A stretch of DNA of 64,000 nucleotides. It comes from Clostridium saudiense. Lineage in GTDB: Bacteria; Bacillota; Clostridia; Clostridiales; Clostridiaceae. A model generated the notes under the pieces. The model searched no databases and was not told where the DNA came from. It was given only the letters and a program-made list of their open reading frames with translations. The position numbers and the translations under genes were made by a program. The stretch lies in assembly GCF_000577815.1 (NCBI RefSeq), contig NZ_CBYM010000006.1:1-64000 (forward strand), read 5' to 3'. Positions 42,915-51,721 of this stretch are shown in pieces. Numbering within the stretch: the first letter of the stretch is position 1; each line of letters opens with the position of its first letter.

Positions 42915-43748
42915 ATGATTAAATGCGATTTACATACACATTCTACTGCTTCTGATGGTAGATATTCACCTAGTGAGGTTGTTAAAAAGGCCTTTGAAAG
43001 AGGTGTTAAATATTTAGCATTAACAGATCACGATACAGTATCTGGAATTGAGGAAGCTAATGCTGAAGCAGAAAAATTAGATATTCATTTCATTCCTGGA
43101 GTAGAATTATCTACTACATCTAAAGGTGAAACAGTTCATATACTCGGATATTTCAAAGGTGATGATTATAAAAATCCAGACTTAAATCATTTCTTAGAAG
43201 ACTTAAAAACTAAAAGAATTGAACGTGCACATGAAATTGTGAGAAGACTAAAAAAATTTAATGATATTGAAATAGATGTTAATGATGTTTTGAAAAATGG
43301 AAAAGATACTATTGCTAGACCACATATAGCTAAAGCAATCATGGATGCAGGATATAATTATACAAAAGAATATATTTTCGATAACTTTATAGGAGATCAT
43401 TGTCCTGCTTACGTTCCAGCAAACAAATTAGATGCAGAAGAAGGTATTAAGTTATTAAGAAGCTATAATGCTATTGTAGTCTTAGCTCATCCAGTTTTAT
43501 TAAAAAAGCTTAATGTTTTAGATGTTCTTCATTTAGACTTTGATGGTATTGAAGGTATCTACGGACTTAATACACCTGAAGATACTAAAAATTTCTTAAA
43601 GATAGTAGATCAAAAGAATATAATAACTTCATGTGGATCAGATTCTCATGGTTATGAAGGCGATGATAAAAAACATGGTATATTAGGTTCTATGTCTATT
43701 GAAGAAGAACGTTTAAAAAAATTCCTAGATAAACTTAATTGTAATTAA
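42915..43748 (+). CDS. PHP-domain phosphoesterase
   Basis: 277 residues. PHP motifs: KCDLHTHSTASDGRYSPSEV, LALTDHDTVSGIEEA, FIPGVELSTT, VLAHPVLLKK, TSCGSDSHGYEG. It belongs to the group of 3',5'-nucleoside-bisphosphate phosphatases/RNases like YciV (RNase AM). It probably hydrolyses phosphate esters with a trinuclear metal site. AAAGGAG lies 13 nt from the ATG, a long spacing; no better start is seen. Monocistronic. Confidence 0.9.
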   Translation: MIKCDLHTHSTASDGRYSPSEVVKKAFERGVKYLALTDHDTVSGIEEANAEAEKLDIHFIPGVELSTTSKGETVHILGYFKGDDYKNPDLNHFLEDLKTKRIERAHEIVRRLKKFNDIEIDVNDVLKNGKDTIARPHIAKAIMDAGYNYTKEYIFDNFIGDHCPAYVPANKLDAEEGIKLLRSYNAIVVLAHPVLLKKLNVLDVLHLDFDGIEGIYGLNTPEDTKNFLKIVDQKNIITSCGSDSHGYEGDDKKHGILGSMSIEEERLKKFLDKLNCN

Positions 43749-43814
43749 TTTTTAATATTTACGTTTATCAATTGACAATGTCATATAACAAATAACATTT
43801 AATCTTAAACTTAA

Positions 43815-43859
43815 ATGAGGTATGAAGAAGCTGTTTAAAACAAAACCTTCATACCTCAT
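43815..43859 (+). terminator. Long hairpin behind the PHP gene
   Basis: ATGAGGTATGAAG pairs with CTTCATACCTCAT (13 bp, 19-nt loop). No T run follows, so it may be an RNA-stability structure rather than a true terminator. Confidence 0.55.
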
Positions 43860-44005
43860 CAACATATATATTCTCTAATACTATTACTTTCAAATATTAA
43901 TATAATAATTTTTATTATATCACTTCATTCCAAGTAGGAATTGAATCTAATGTAACTATCTTTGTAATTATATATATCCTACCTTATTTCATTTCAAATA
44001 AATTT

Positions 44006-44028
44006 AGGTGCCGATTATATCGACACCT
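44006..44028 (-). terminator. Terminator of the hprK-M18 aminopeptidase operon
   Basis: AGGTGCCGA-TTATA-TCGACACCT with one mismatch, 5 nt behind the aminopeptidase stop at 44034. Confidence 0.7.
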
Positions 44029-44033
44029 TTTAA

Positions 44034-45422
44034 TTATTCCTCTACTAAAAATGCTTTATATCCATTCTTAGTTTCAAAAATATCTACTTTACTAGAAACT
44101 TCCCATGGTGCATGCATATTTTGTAATGCTACACCACAATCTATTACTTCCATATTATATTGAGCTAAAATATAGGCAATTGTACCTCCGCCTCCTTGAT
44201 CAACTTTACCAAGTTCAGCTGTTTGATAAGATACATTGTTTTTATCCATTATTTTTCTTAACCATGCAATAAATTCAGGATTTGCATCATTACAACCACT
44301 CTTACCTCTTGCACCAGTATATTTACTAAATACTAACCCCTTTGCAAAGTAAGCAGTATTCTTCTTTTCGCATGCTCCTGGATAATTTGGATCATATGCA
44401 GCTGTAACATCAGCTGATAACATCAATGAATTTTGAAGAGCTCTCTTAAGCTTTAATTCACTATATTCTCCCATTCTATCCATAACTTCTGCTACAGAAT
44501 TTTCAAAGAATCTAGATTGCATTCCTGTTGCACCAATGCTTCCAACTTCTTCTTTATCTACTAATAAAATTACAGATGTTTTTTCTACAGAATCAACTTC
44601 TAGTAATGCCATTAAAGATGTATATGCACAAATTCTATCATCTTGCCCATATCCCATTACCATACTCTTGTCTAATCCTAAATCTCTAGCCTTTCCAGCA
44701 GGTACAACTTCAAATTCAGCAGAAATAAAATCTTCTTCTTCAAAGTCATATTTATCCTTTAAAAGAACTAAAATATTTTCCTTCACAGCATCTTTTTCTT
44801 TTCCTTCTAGTGGAATATTCCCAACTAAAACATTTAAATCTTCTCCAGCAATTACTTCATTTGCTTTCTTTTGTAATTGCTCTCCTGATAAGTGAACTAA
44901 AAGATCTGAAATTCCTAGTACTGGATCATTGTCATCTTCTCCAATAACTACATTTATTTTTGTTCCATCTTTTTTTACTACAACCCCATGTAATGCAAGT
45001 GGTAATGTAACCCATTGATATTTTTTAACTCCACCATAATAATGAGTATCCATTAATGCTAAATTTCCATCCTCATATAATGGGTTTTGTTTTAAATCTA
45101 TTCTTGGTGAATCTACATGAGAACCTATTATTCTCATTCCATTTTCTATACTATCATTTCCAATTAAGTATAAAGCTAAAGTTTTATCCTTATTATTAGC
45201 ATAAACTTTATCCCCTGCCTTTATCTCTTCATTGTTTTTGATTATATCAGCTAAATTTCTATATCCCTTTTCTTCTGCAAGCCTAATAGCTTCATGTATA
45301 CATTCTCTTTCAGTCTTTCCCACTGATAAATAATTCTTGTACCCTTCACAGAAATCAAAAATTTTCTCTCTTTCTGCACCACTATATTTTAACCATGCAT
45401 TATTTTTTATTTCATTACTCAT
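44034..45422 (-). CDS. Aminopeptidase, M18 family
   Basis: 462 residues of the zinc M18 (aspartyl aminopeptidase-like, aminopeptidase I) family. Metal and catalytic sites: IIGSHVDSPRIDLKQNP, VMGYGQDDRICAY, LLVDKEEVGSIGATGMQS, LMLSADVTAAYDPNY, and IDCGVALQNMHAPWEVSSK near the end. It removes N-terminal residues from peptides in the cytosol. It lies 14 nt behind hprK. AGGAGGGC precedes the ATG. Confidence 0.94.
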   Translation of the reverse strand: MSNEIKNNAWLKYSGAEREKIFDFCEGYKNYLSVGKTERECIHEAIRLAEEKGYRNLADIIKNNEEIKAGDKVYANNKDKTLALYLIGNDSIENGMRIIGSHVDSPRIDLKQNPLYEDGNLALMDTHYYGGVKKYQWVTLPLALHGVVVKKDGTKINVVIGEDDNDPVLGISDLLVHLSGEQLQKKANEVIAGEDLNVLVGNIPLEGKEKDAVKENILVLLKDKYDFEEEDFISAEFEVVPAGKARDLGLDKSMVMGYGQDDRICAYTSLMALLEVDSVEKTSVILLVDKEEVGSIGATGMQSRFFENSVAEVMDRMGEYSELKLKRALQNSLMLSADVTAAYDPNYPGACEKKNTAYFAKGLVFSKYTGARGKSGCNDANPEFIAWLRKIMDKNNVSYQTAELGKVDQGGGGTIAYILAQYNMEVIDCGVALQNMHAPWEVSSKVDIFETKNGYKAFLVEE

Positions 45423-45436
45423 ATAACTAGCCCTCC

Positions 45437-46351
45437 TTATTCTTCCTCGTTAATTTCACACATTCTTTGCTCTATAATATCTACCGGAGTAACATCTGAC
45501 ATTAATGAATGCCTGTAATTACCTGCTGCTGCTTCTATAATAACAGCAATATTTCTTCCTGGCCTTACAGGTACTCTTAACCTTCTAACCTTTACTCCTA
45601 ATATTTCTTGTGTTTCTTTATCGATTCCTAACCTATCATAATCACCATCATCTTTCCAATGCTCAAAATGCATTAAAAGATTTATATCCTTTGAAGGCAA
45701 AATAGAGCTTAATCCATATAATGAAGAAATATCAATTATACCTATTCCTCTTACCTCTAACATACCTATTGTTATTCTTGGTGATGTACCAATAAGGCTC
45801 CCATCTATTTCTTTTATATCAACAGCATCATCTGATACTAATCTATGTCCTCTCTTAATTAACTCAAGTGCAGTCTCGCTTTTGCCAATTCCACTTTCGC
45901 CAGTAATTAAAATACCTATACCATATACGTCAACCAACACACCATGCAATCTTGTTTCTGGTGCAAGCTTTCCTGCTAAATACATAGTTAGCTTACTTAT
46001 AAACTTTGTCGTAACAACGTTTGTCCTTAAAAGCCATGTTTTGCTTTTTTTAGCTACCTTTAAGAATTCACTATGCGGTTCTAAGCCTCTAGTCATAATG
46101 ACACATTTTGAATTGAAACTAAAATATTTATTAACCCTTTTTCTCATTAGTTCAATTCCCATATCATCTAAAAAGCTCCATTCAGCTTTACCAATAACCT
46201 GTATTCTTTCTGGTGCAAAGTAATTATAAAAACCAGCTAACTGTAAACCAGGTCTATTTATATCGTTAACAGGTATTTTTACATCCTTTTCGCCTTCAAC
46301 TAAAACTTCTAAATCAAAATCTGATATTAATTTCTCTACAGTAACTGACAA
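45437..46351 (-). CDS. hprK: HPr kinase/phosphorylase
   Basis: 304 residues. The N-terminal half includes NRPGLQLAGFYNYFAPERIQ. The catalytic P-loop is GITGESGIGKSETALELI-like (LITGESGIGKSETA) followed by RLVSDDAVDI, then LEVRGIGIIDI, the HprK signature, and VRPGRNIAVIIEAAA. It phosphorylates Ser46 of HPr and removes it again, controlling carbon catabolite repression. The start is TTG at 46349-46351 (ribosome site GGGTGAT). It lies between the DUF896 gene and the aminopeptidase. Confidence 0.96.
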   Translation of the reverse strand: MSVTVEKLISDFDLEVLVEGEKDVKIPVNDINRPGLQLAGFYNYFAPERIQVIGKAEWSFLDDMGIELMRKRVNKYFSFNSKCVIMTRGLEPHSEFLKVAKKSKTWLLRTNVVTTKFISKLTMYLAGKLAPETRLHGVLVDVYGIGILITGESGIGKSETALELIKRGHRLVSDDAVDIKEIDGSLIGTSPRITIGMLEVRGIGIIDISSLYGLSSILPSKDINLLMHFEHWKDDGDYDRLGIDKETQEILGVKVRRLRVPVRPGRNIAVIIEAAAGNYRHSLMSDVTPVDIIEQRMCEINEEE

Positions 46352-46364
46352 TATTAATCACCCT

Positions 46365-46559
46365 CTATTTTTTCTTATTCTTAAGTTCAACACCCTCTAA
46401 TTGCGCTCTAAGATTTGCCTTATAACTATCTATATATCTTCTTCTTAGAATTTGTTGTTCTTCCTTTTCTAATTCTGTTAATCCTTCTTCCTTACTCTTC
46501 TTATATAATTCATTAATTCTAACTACTACATCATCCATTTTTGCTTTTGTATAATCCAT
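46365..46559 (-). CDS. DUF896 (YnzC/YozG-type) protein
   Basis: 64 residues: RINELYKKSKEEGLTELEKE, EQQILRRRYIDSYKANLRAQ, LEGVELKNKKK. This is the conserved DUF896 sequence (I-N-E-L-x-x-K-x-K...G-L-T-x-E-E...Q-x-x-L-R-x-x-Y). A small helical hairpin of unclear role, regulated by LexA in some Bacilli. It lies 13 nt before hprK. Confidence 0.92.
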   Translation of the reverse strand: MDYTKAKMDDVVVRINELYKKSKEEGLTELEKEEQQILRRRYIDSYKANLRAQLEGVELKNKKK

Positions 46560-46859
46560 TTTTTACTTCCTTTCTCCTTATAAACAATTTAAAATCTTAC
46601 TAATACTTATTTTACATTTATTTCTTTTTAATATCAACTCAAAGATTTAATATTTAATTTTTAACTTTTTTTCGCCAAATTAATTACATATATCATTTAT
46701 AATTACATATTTTAGTCTTTACAATTTTAAAATTAAGATACATACAAGTATATGTAATCACTTTTTGTATTTTTTTGTATATATTAAATAATTTACTTCC
46801 TTTGTTCATATGATATAATAATTCATATACTGTTAAAAAATTACAAAGGAGGTATTTTT
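46560..46859. other. Gene-free divergent region between DUF896 and Spo0E-like genes
   Basis: 300 nt, AT-rich, nothing seen apart from probable promoters. ATTACATAT-type stretches recur at 46680-46720 and 46740-46760 without a clear pattern. Confidence 0.5.
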
Positions 46860-47069
46860 ATGAATAAAAAGCAACTAAAAAGGACAATTGTTATAGAAAA
46901 ATTAACTTTAAACTTTCTTTTAAAATTTTTATCCCCAACAAATTCTCTTATTGTATACATATCTCAAATATTAGACAAGCACGTATGGAGATATCAACAT
47001 CTCATATATAAAAATTATAAAAAGAAACATTCAAGAAAATATGCTATCAAAAAGTCAAAAGCTGCTTAG
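46860..47069 (+). CDS. Spo0E-like small protein
   Basis: 69 residues with a strong AAGGAGG site. The segment EKLTLNFLLKFLSPTNSLIV, YISQILDKHVWRYQHL fits the two-helix Spo0E pattern, with the S-Q-x-L-D signature (SQILD). Spo0E proteins dephosphorylate Spo0A~P and delay sporulation. The basic C-terminal tail (KKKHSRKYAIKKSKAA) is unusual. The family assignment rests on this short motif only. Confidence 0.6.
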   Translation: MNKKQLKRTIVIEKLTLNFLLKFLSPTNSLIVYISQILDKHVWRYQHLIYKNYKKKHSRKYAIKKSKAA

Positions 47070-47080
47070 AATAAAAAAAA

Positions 47081-47104
47081 CACCTCATATAAATGAGGTG
47101 TTTA
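47081..47104. terminator. Bidirectional terminator between the Spo0E-like gene and 6S RNA
   Basis: CACCTCAT-ATAA-ATGAGGTG, with eight A on the left and TTTATTTT on the right. It serves the rightward small gene and the leftward 6S RNA. Confidence 0.88.
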
Positions 47105-47294
47105 TTTTAAAACTATCTCCCAACATGCCGGTCGCTTAAATATTCACACCTGCAGCTCGCAGGTGGGTTCTGCTCAACTTGCTTCAGCCATCTTCTACTA
47201 AATCGGAAGCCCGACATCCACAAATGTGTTGCAAATCCCGTAAATATAATGTAGGTTGAACATCATAAGCTAAACGCACATCTCAGGATTTCAT
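47105..47294 (-). ncRNA. ssrS: 6S RNA
   Basis: A GC-richer island with no reading frame. Read leftward it starts near GAAATCCTGAGATGTGCG and ends near CCGGCATGTTGGGAGATAG. ATGTGC and GCATGT close a terminal stem with wobble pairs, joined by CC(T)/GGGA outside. The CTGAGATGT start matches the 5' end of known 6S RNAs. Internal helices are visible (CACCTGCGAGCTGCAGGTG; GTCGGGCTTCCGAT). A long AT-rich bubble lies in the middle. 6S RNA mimics an open promoter and binds sigma-A RNA polymerase in slow growth. Confidence 0.8.
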
Positions 47295-47300
47295 GATTTA

Positions 47301-47328
47301 ATTATATCAAATTTTAATCAAAATGCAA
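47301..47328 (-). promoter_or_regulatory. Promoter of the 6S RNA gene
   Basis: TTGCAT (47323-47328), 16 nt, TATAAT (47301-47306) on the minus strand. The expected start of transcription, about 47294, matches the beginning of the structured region. Confidence 0.75.
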
Positions 47329-47353
47329 TGTAAATATTAACCTATTTTTTCTT

Positions 47354-47755
47354 TTATTTAGACAAATATTCTCTTACAACTTCTTCAATAGCAACATTAC
47401 TTTCTTCTTCTGTAAATAATGCCATAAATTGAACATAATCACTTGTTTTCTCAGTCATTTGGAATGCCATCATTTCTCCTTCAAGATCAAGAGATTCGAT
47501 TATTTCCTCAATTACTTCTAAAACTTCATCATTTGCAAAATCATAAAGATATGGGAAATAGTATTCACTATACCATTTAGCACTAAATTCCTCTTCTTTA
47601 CTTTCTTCATTTGCATAAGCTTTTGCGGCATCTTGTAAATCTTTATCAAAATCAAAGTAGAAATTCACTAAAATATATTCTTCTGTATTTTTTAAAACTT
47701 CTACATCTGATAAATCATTTTCTTTTAAAATCTTAACAATTTCTAATTCTTGCAC
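47354..47755 (-). CDS. Acidic protein of unknown function (133 aa)
   Basis: 133 residues, very acidic, starting with GTG at 47753-47755 behind GAGGAG. Segments such as YILVNFYFDFDKDLQDAAKA, AKWYSEYYFPYLYDFANDEV and LEVIEEIIESLDLEGEMMAF look like a compact alpha/beta fold, but no family is recognised. It lies 20 nt behind the DUF1292 gene and the two are probably co-transcribed. Confidence 0.75.
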   Translation of the reverse strand: MQELEIVKILKENDLSDVEVLKNTEEYILVNFYFDFDKDLQDAAKAYANEESKEEEFSAKWYSEYYFPYLYDFANDEVLEVIEEIIESLDLEGEMMAFQMTEKTSDYVQFMALFTEEESNVAIEEVVREYLSK

Positions 47756-47775
47756 AGTTCTTTCTCCTCATACTA

Positions 47776-48066
47776 TTAGTATAATAGTTTATTATATTCT
47801 TTTTTAACAGCTATGAACTCTTTATCATCTTCAACTAAATTCAATTCTTGCTTACCATCTACTTCGTCAATTCTAAATACGTAAATATCTTCACTATCTT
47901 TTTCTTCTACTGGTGCTAACAGTAAGTACTCCTGTTCACCTAAAAAAATTCTTGCAACTGCTTCAAATTCAACTTTATTTCCGTTTTCATCTAAAAAAGT
48001 CATGATTTTAACTTCTTCATTTTCGCTCTTTTTTATATTTTCACTCATTTTTATATTTTCACTCAT
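47776..48066 (-). CDS. DUF1292 (YrzB-like) protein
   Basis: 96 residues. The core [60 protein letters not shown] is the DUF1292 pattern. Small cytosolic protein of unknown role, usually near ruvX (yrrK) and ureR-type genes in Firmicutes; those are not here. The N-terminus has a 15-nt tandem repeat ([16 protein letters not shown]), giving two alternative ATGs. Confidence 0.88.
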   Translation of the reverse strand: MSENIKMSENIKKSENEEVKIMTFLDENGNKVEFEAVARIFLGEQEYLLLAPVEEKDSEDIYVFRIDEVDGKQELNLVEDDKEFIAVKKEYNKLLY

Positions 48067-48120
48067 TTATTGATTCTCCTTTATTTATACACTATTCTAT
48101 TTTATAACTCTTTTAATATA

Positions 48121-48633
48121 CTACATAAGATTATCACAGTAAAGCCTAGCATTACAACACTTGGATATATAAGAGCTAACCTTCCTTATAGTAGCATCTT
48201 TTCTTACATGTACACAAACTAATTTTCTACATTTACTACAATATATCTTATATTTATATTTTTTATTATTATTTTCTTCATTAAAATATTTAAAAGTAGT
48301 GTTATCTGAGATACCACTAGCTAAGCAACATTTCTTAAAAAATTTATTATGACCATTGCTTTTATTTGTGCTCAAATCGCAATAATAATGTAAATATTCA
48401 TGAATTATTACTTCTCTAACCACTTCTTTTGAGTAACTACCATTTATTAATGTATAAGCAAAAACAAACTTAATTGGTATAATATTATTCCCATTACGTT
48501 TATAAAAAAATGCTCCCATTCTTTTTGTAGCTCTTTTTGATATTTCAATTTTTATATTACATGGATAATTCCATCTACTAGCTATTTCATCAATAACTAA
48601 TTTTATATCATCTACTGTCCATATCTTGTGCAT
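48121..48633 (-). CDS. SprT-like zinc metalloprotease family protein
   Basis: 170 residues. The zinc site HEYLHYYCD lies near residue 90, in the SprT-like arrangement, with GHNKFFKKCC after it. The C-terminal zinc ribbon is CSKCRKLVCVHVRKD ... KCCNARLYC. Relatives (SprT, Spartan) act on DNA-bound proteins in eukaryotes; the bacterial role is unknown. AGGAG precedes the ATG. Confidence 0.87.
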   Translation of the reverse strand: MHKIWTVDDIKLVIDEIASRWNYPCNIKIEISKRATKRMGAFFYKRNGNNIIPIKFVFAYTLINGSYSKEVVREVIIHEYLHYYCDLSTNKSNGHNKFFKKCCLASGISDNTTFKYFNEENNNKKYKYKIYCSKCRKLVCVHVRKDATIRKVSSYISKCCNARLYCDNLM

Positions 48634-48750
48634 TTATTACTCCTAGACATAGCATACTATTTTTTAGTATACTTTTATTTTAGTAATGAATTTATAATTT
48701 TATTTGAATATAATATATATTTTTTTAATAAAAATAATTAGGTGATTTTT

Positions 48751-49377
48751 ATGAGTAATACTATAAACAACATTTTTTCAAATTACAAGCCTTATATTAA
48801 TGGTTGGGAAAACTTCAAACGTGCCTCAGTTACAATTCCAATTGTTAATTACAATGATGAACCCCACATTTTATTTGAAATTAGGGCTAAAACACTTCGA
48901 AGCCAACCAAGTGAAATTTGCTTTCCTGGGGGTAAAATAGAAAAAGATGAACATCCATTAGATACTGCAATAAGAGAAACATGCGAAGAAATTGGGCTTT
49001 GTGAAAATGATATAAATATTATATCTCCTTTAGATTTATTTATTTCTCCATTTGATATACTAATTCATCCTTATTTAATAACAATAAATAATTTAAACAA
49101 TTTATCCATTAACTCTACTGAAGTTGAAAAGGTTTTTTTAGTTCCTTTACAATACTTATTAAATCATAAGCCTACTAAATATATTAATAAAGTTAATATA
49201 ACACCTCATGATAATTTTCCTTATGATTTAATTCCAAGCAAGCAAGATTATAAATTTAAAACAGGTTCCTATGAAATTTTGTTTTATACTTATAATGAGT
49301 ATGTTATTTGGGGACTTACTGCAAAAATTTTATTTAACTTTTTATCAATTTTAAAACAAAGTAACTATCAAGTATAA
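48751..49377 (+). CDS. Nudix hydrolase, CoA diphosphatase (NudL/YeaB) type
   Basis: About 208 residues. The Nudix box is GGKIEKDEHPLDTAIRETCEEIG, extended before it by the RSQPSEICFPG stretch that marks the coenzyme A diphosphatase group. It is expected to split CoA into phosphopantetheine and 3',5'-ADP. The start is ATG 48751, 5 nt behind AGGTGA; a GTG at 48742 lies within the ribosome site. The stop is in the loop of the terminator hairpin. Confidence 0.92.
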   Translation: MSNTINNIFSNYKPYINGWENFKRASVTIPIVNYNDEPHILFEIRAKTLRSQPSEICFPGGKIEKDEHPLDTAIRETCEEIGLCENDINIISPLDLFISPFDILIHPYLITINNLNNLSINSTEVEKVFLVPLQYLLNHKPTKYINKVNITPHDNFPYDLIPSKQDYKFKTGSYEILFYTYNEYVIWGLTAKILFNFLSILKQSNYQV

Positions 49378-49390
49378 CCTTGATAGTTAC
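49361..49390. terminator. Terminator between the convergent Nudix and membrane-protein genes
   Basis: GTAACTATCAAG-TATAAC-CTTGATAGTTAC, a perfect 12-bp stem containing the Nudix stop codon, with T-rich tails on both sides. Confidence 0.85.
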
Positions 49391-49408
49391 TTAAAATTTA
49401 TATTTTAT

Positions 49409-51109
49409 TTATTGTATATCAGTTGCTGCTTCAGTATTATCCTCTTGTACATTTAAATCATTATTATCATTTGCTTTACCTGCTTCTTCTAAAGAGGATT
49501 CACTATTATTATCTATATTACCTCTTAAAGATAAATTCTCGAAAGAATTAGTAATAATATACTGTCCATCACCAACTTGTATAAATTTAATAGCTACAGT
49601 GTCTCCAACTTGTGTTAAAGCAACTTCTCTTGATGTTTCAGTTGATACAGTAAAGAAATTATCTTGTCCTTTTAATTTAATATCATAAATACTTGTTCCT
49701 TCTTTAACTACTAAACCAATCCTTTCAACTTCACCTGATAAAGCTTCTTCACTATTACTTCCTTCTAAAGAAATATTTGTATTAGTTAACGCTTCTAAAT
49801 ATCTGTTTAGAGTTGATTGCAATGTATCTCCAACTGCCACTGTATTATAATTCTTTACATTTACCATAGCATATTGTTTAACAAGTCCATTTGAATCCTT
49901 TAAAGTCATGAAATAAGTTGGTTCAGATTGTATATTAATTAAATATGGGAACGTTGCTGTATAACCATATTGTTGTACTTTTCCTTCTGCCGACTTCATA
50001 CTTGCACTTTCTGTGGCACCAGCAGTCTTATACATTGTAGTTTCACCAGTTCTAGTATTAGTTAACATAAATCCAACTAACCCCTCATCATTACCTACAG
50101 AAGTAATTCCTGTATAATAGTAACAAATATCATCGTTAAATATAATATTCATACCTGGAGTAGTTTTTAATTTATCTTTATCACTAAAGTTAAATATACC
50201 ATGAACTAATTCTCCCCACTTATTTAAATAATTATTTATATAACTTGTAGGCTGTATTCTATCTACCCAGCTTGGTGTATTTTCAATATCATAAATATTA
50301 GTTTCACCTGTTTGAGCATCTATTATTTCTGTTCCTATAGCTTTTTGTTCTGTTAATCCTACTGCATTATCATATCTTGTTATTACCCAGTAAGGTCTTC
50401 CATCATCATCTAGTTCAAAAGTATAATCAGTATGACCTGCTGTCATATCTTTTAAATAAGCATGTCTATCTAAATCACTAAATAAATATGCTGATGGAAT
50501 ATATTTTAAATGTATTTCTTCCCCATTTAATTCAGTTACCAATTGTACATCATTTTGATTTGTAGCACTAACTTTTATATATCCTTTAGTTCCCTCATGA
50601 TTAGTTAACCATTTGAAAAATGAAGAATGCTCTAATGGTCCAACATAATAAAGCTCACCATTCACACTTTGCAATGATAAATCCCCTATTGTAACTTGAC
50701 TTCCTAAGCTAGGTATCTCCCCTAACTTTTTATCAGCAAGCTTATAAGCTAACTCCTTATCTATAATTGGTAATTGATTTAAATCCATATGCTCTATCTT
50801 GCTTGTAAACTCGATTTCTTCAACATCTCCAATTAAATTTCTATGAGCACTTGGCATTATAATTGGACTAAACCCTACCATTGCTACAACATATAGAATC
50901 CCTACTATAATACCGCTAGTTATGTATTTTTTATTTAATGTAATTACACCATATCCAATTGTACATAATACAAACGGTATTATTAAGACTGCACAACTTA
51001 ATGAAAAATCAAAAATTAGTTTACTATTAAATAATAATAGTATTCCAATTACTATATAACTCCCTATTAGCCATTTTAGATATTGTTTTAAACTTCCTTG
51101 TACTTTCAT
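49409..51109 (-). CDS. Large membrane-anchored protein of unknown function (566 aa)
   Basis: Three or four hydrophobic spans at the N-terminus (LKWLIGSYIVIGILLLF, FSLSCAVLIIPFVLCTIGYG, YITSGIIVGILYVVAMVGF), then ~430 residues probably outside the membrane with repeated TGETN/TGETT turns (DAQTGETNIYDIE; NTRTGETTMYKTA), reminiscent of PepSY-like modules, and a Ser/Asn/Glu-rich tail (SESSLEEAGKANDNNDLNVQ). Similar proteins occur widely in Firmicutes without assigned function. AGGGATAAAA precedes the ATG; monocistronic. Confidence 0.82.
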   Translation of the reverse strand: MKVQGSLKQYLKWLIGSYIVIGILLLFNSKLIFDFSLSCAVLIIPFVLCTIGYGVITLNKKYITSGIIVGILYVVAMVGFSPIIMPSAHRNLIGDVEEIEFTSKIEHMDLNQLPIIDKELAYKLADKKLGEIPSLGSQVTIGDLSLQSVNGELYYVGPLEHSSFFKWLTNHEGTKGYIKVSATNQNDVQLVTELNGEEIHLKYIPSAYLFSDLDRHAYLKDMTAGHTDYTFELDDDGRPYWVITRYDNAVGLTEQKAIGTEIIDAQTGETNIYDIENTPSWVDRIQPTSYINNYLNKWGELVHGIFNFSDKDKLKTTPGMNIIFNDDICYYYTGITSVGNDEGLVGFMLTNTRTGETTMYKTAGATESASMKSAEGKVQQYGYTATFPYLINIQSEPTYFMTLKDSNGLVKQYAMVNVKNYNTVAVGDTLQSTLNRYLEALTNTNISLEGSNSEEALSGEVERIGLVVKEGTSIYDIKLKGQDNFFTVSTETSREVALTQVGDTVAIKFIQVGDGQYIITNSFENLSLRGNIDNNSESSLEEAGKANDNNDLNVQEDNTEAATDIQ

Positions 51110-51417
51110 TTTTATCCCTCCATATGAATATTATATTATCTTATTTAATCGAATGCAATACTTTTTAAAAAGTTTATTTCTATACTTTAAAAAGGTATTT
51201 ATTAACCTTTGTATTCAGTTTAAATTTTTCATACCAGATTATATAATCTTTTCCTCTATAAAAAATTCATATATATATTATTGACTTAATAGAAATATAA
51301 TTCGCTTATTTATATAGGTTTTATTATCTAGCCATTGAACTTTTCTTATCATTTCTTACACTGAATTTATATACTATGAATATACTATTATAAGAAATCA
51401 CACTAGGGGGAGATAAA
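51110..51417. other. Gene-free divergent intergenic region
   Basis: About 308 nt, AT-rich. Nothing is seen apart from likely promoters for the two flanking genes; a TATACTATGAATATACTATTA stretch lies near 51370-51390 just before the DUF3343 gene. Confidence 0.5.
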
Positions 51418-51693
51418 ATGATTGAGAAACCGGTATATATAATAACCTTTGATTCCGCAAACTATAGCATGTATTTATATAAATTACTAAAAGAACAATC
51501 AATAAAAATTTATATGATTCAAACCCCTTGTTGCCTTTCAGCAGGCTGTGCACGTTCTATTGAAGTATCTGAAGATAAAATAGATAATGTTATAGAAATT
51601 ATAAAAGATAAAAATGCACCTATTCGTGCAATTCATAAAAAATATGTCAATACAAAAACAAAACGATATGTTTATGAAAAAATTGACATTTAA
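51418..51693 (+). CDS. DUF3343 (putative Se/S carrier-like) protein
   Basis: 91 residues. YIITFDSANYSMYLYKLLKE at the start and the Cys motif TPCCLSAGCARSIEV (Cys-Cys-x4-Cys) are typical of DUF3343. The family is usually found beside SelD, YedF or cysteine-desulfurase-like enzymes and is thought to carry sulfur or selenium. GGGGGAG precedes the ATG. It lies 28 nt before the aminotransferase class V gene, so the pair is an operon. Confidence 0.88.
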   Translation: MIEKPVYIITFDSANYSMYLYKLLKEQSIKIYMIQTPCCLSAGCARSIEVSEDKIDNVIEIIKDKNAPIRAIHKKYVNTKTKRYVYEKIDI

Positions 51694-51721
51694 TTATCAA
51701 TAATATAAATTAGGAGGATTT

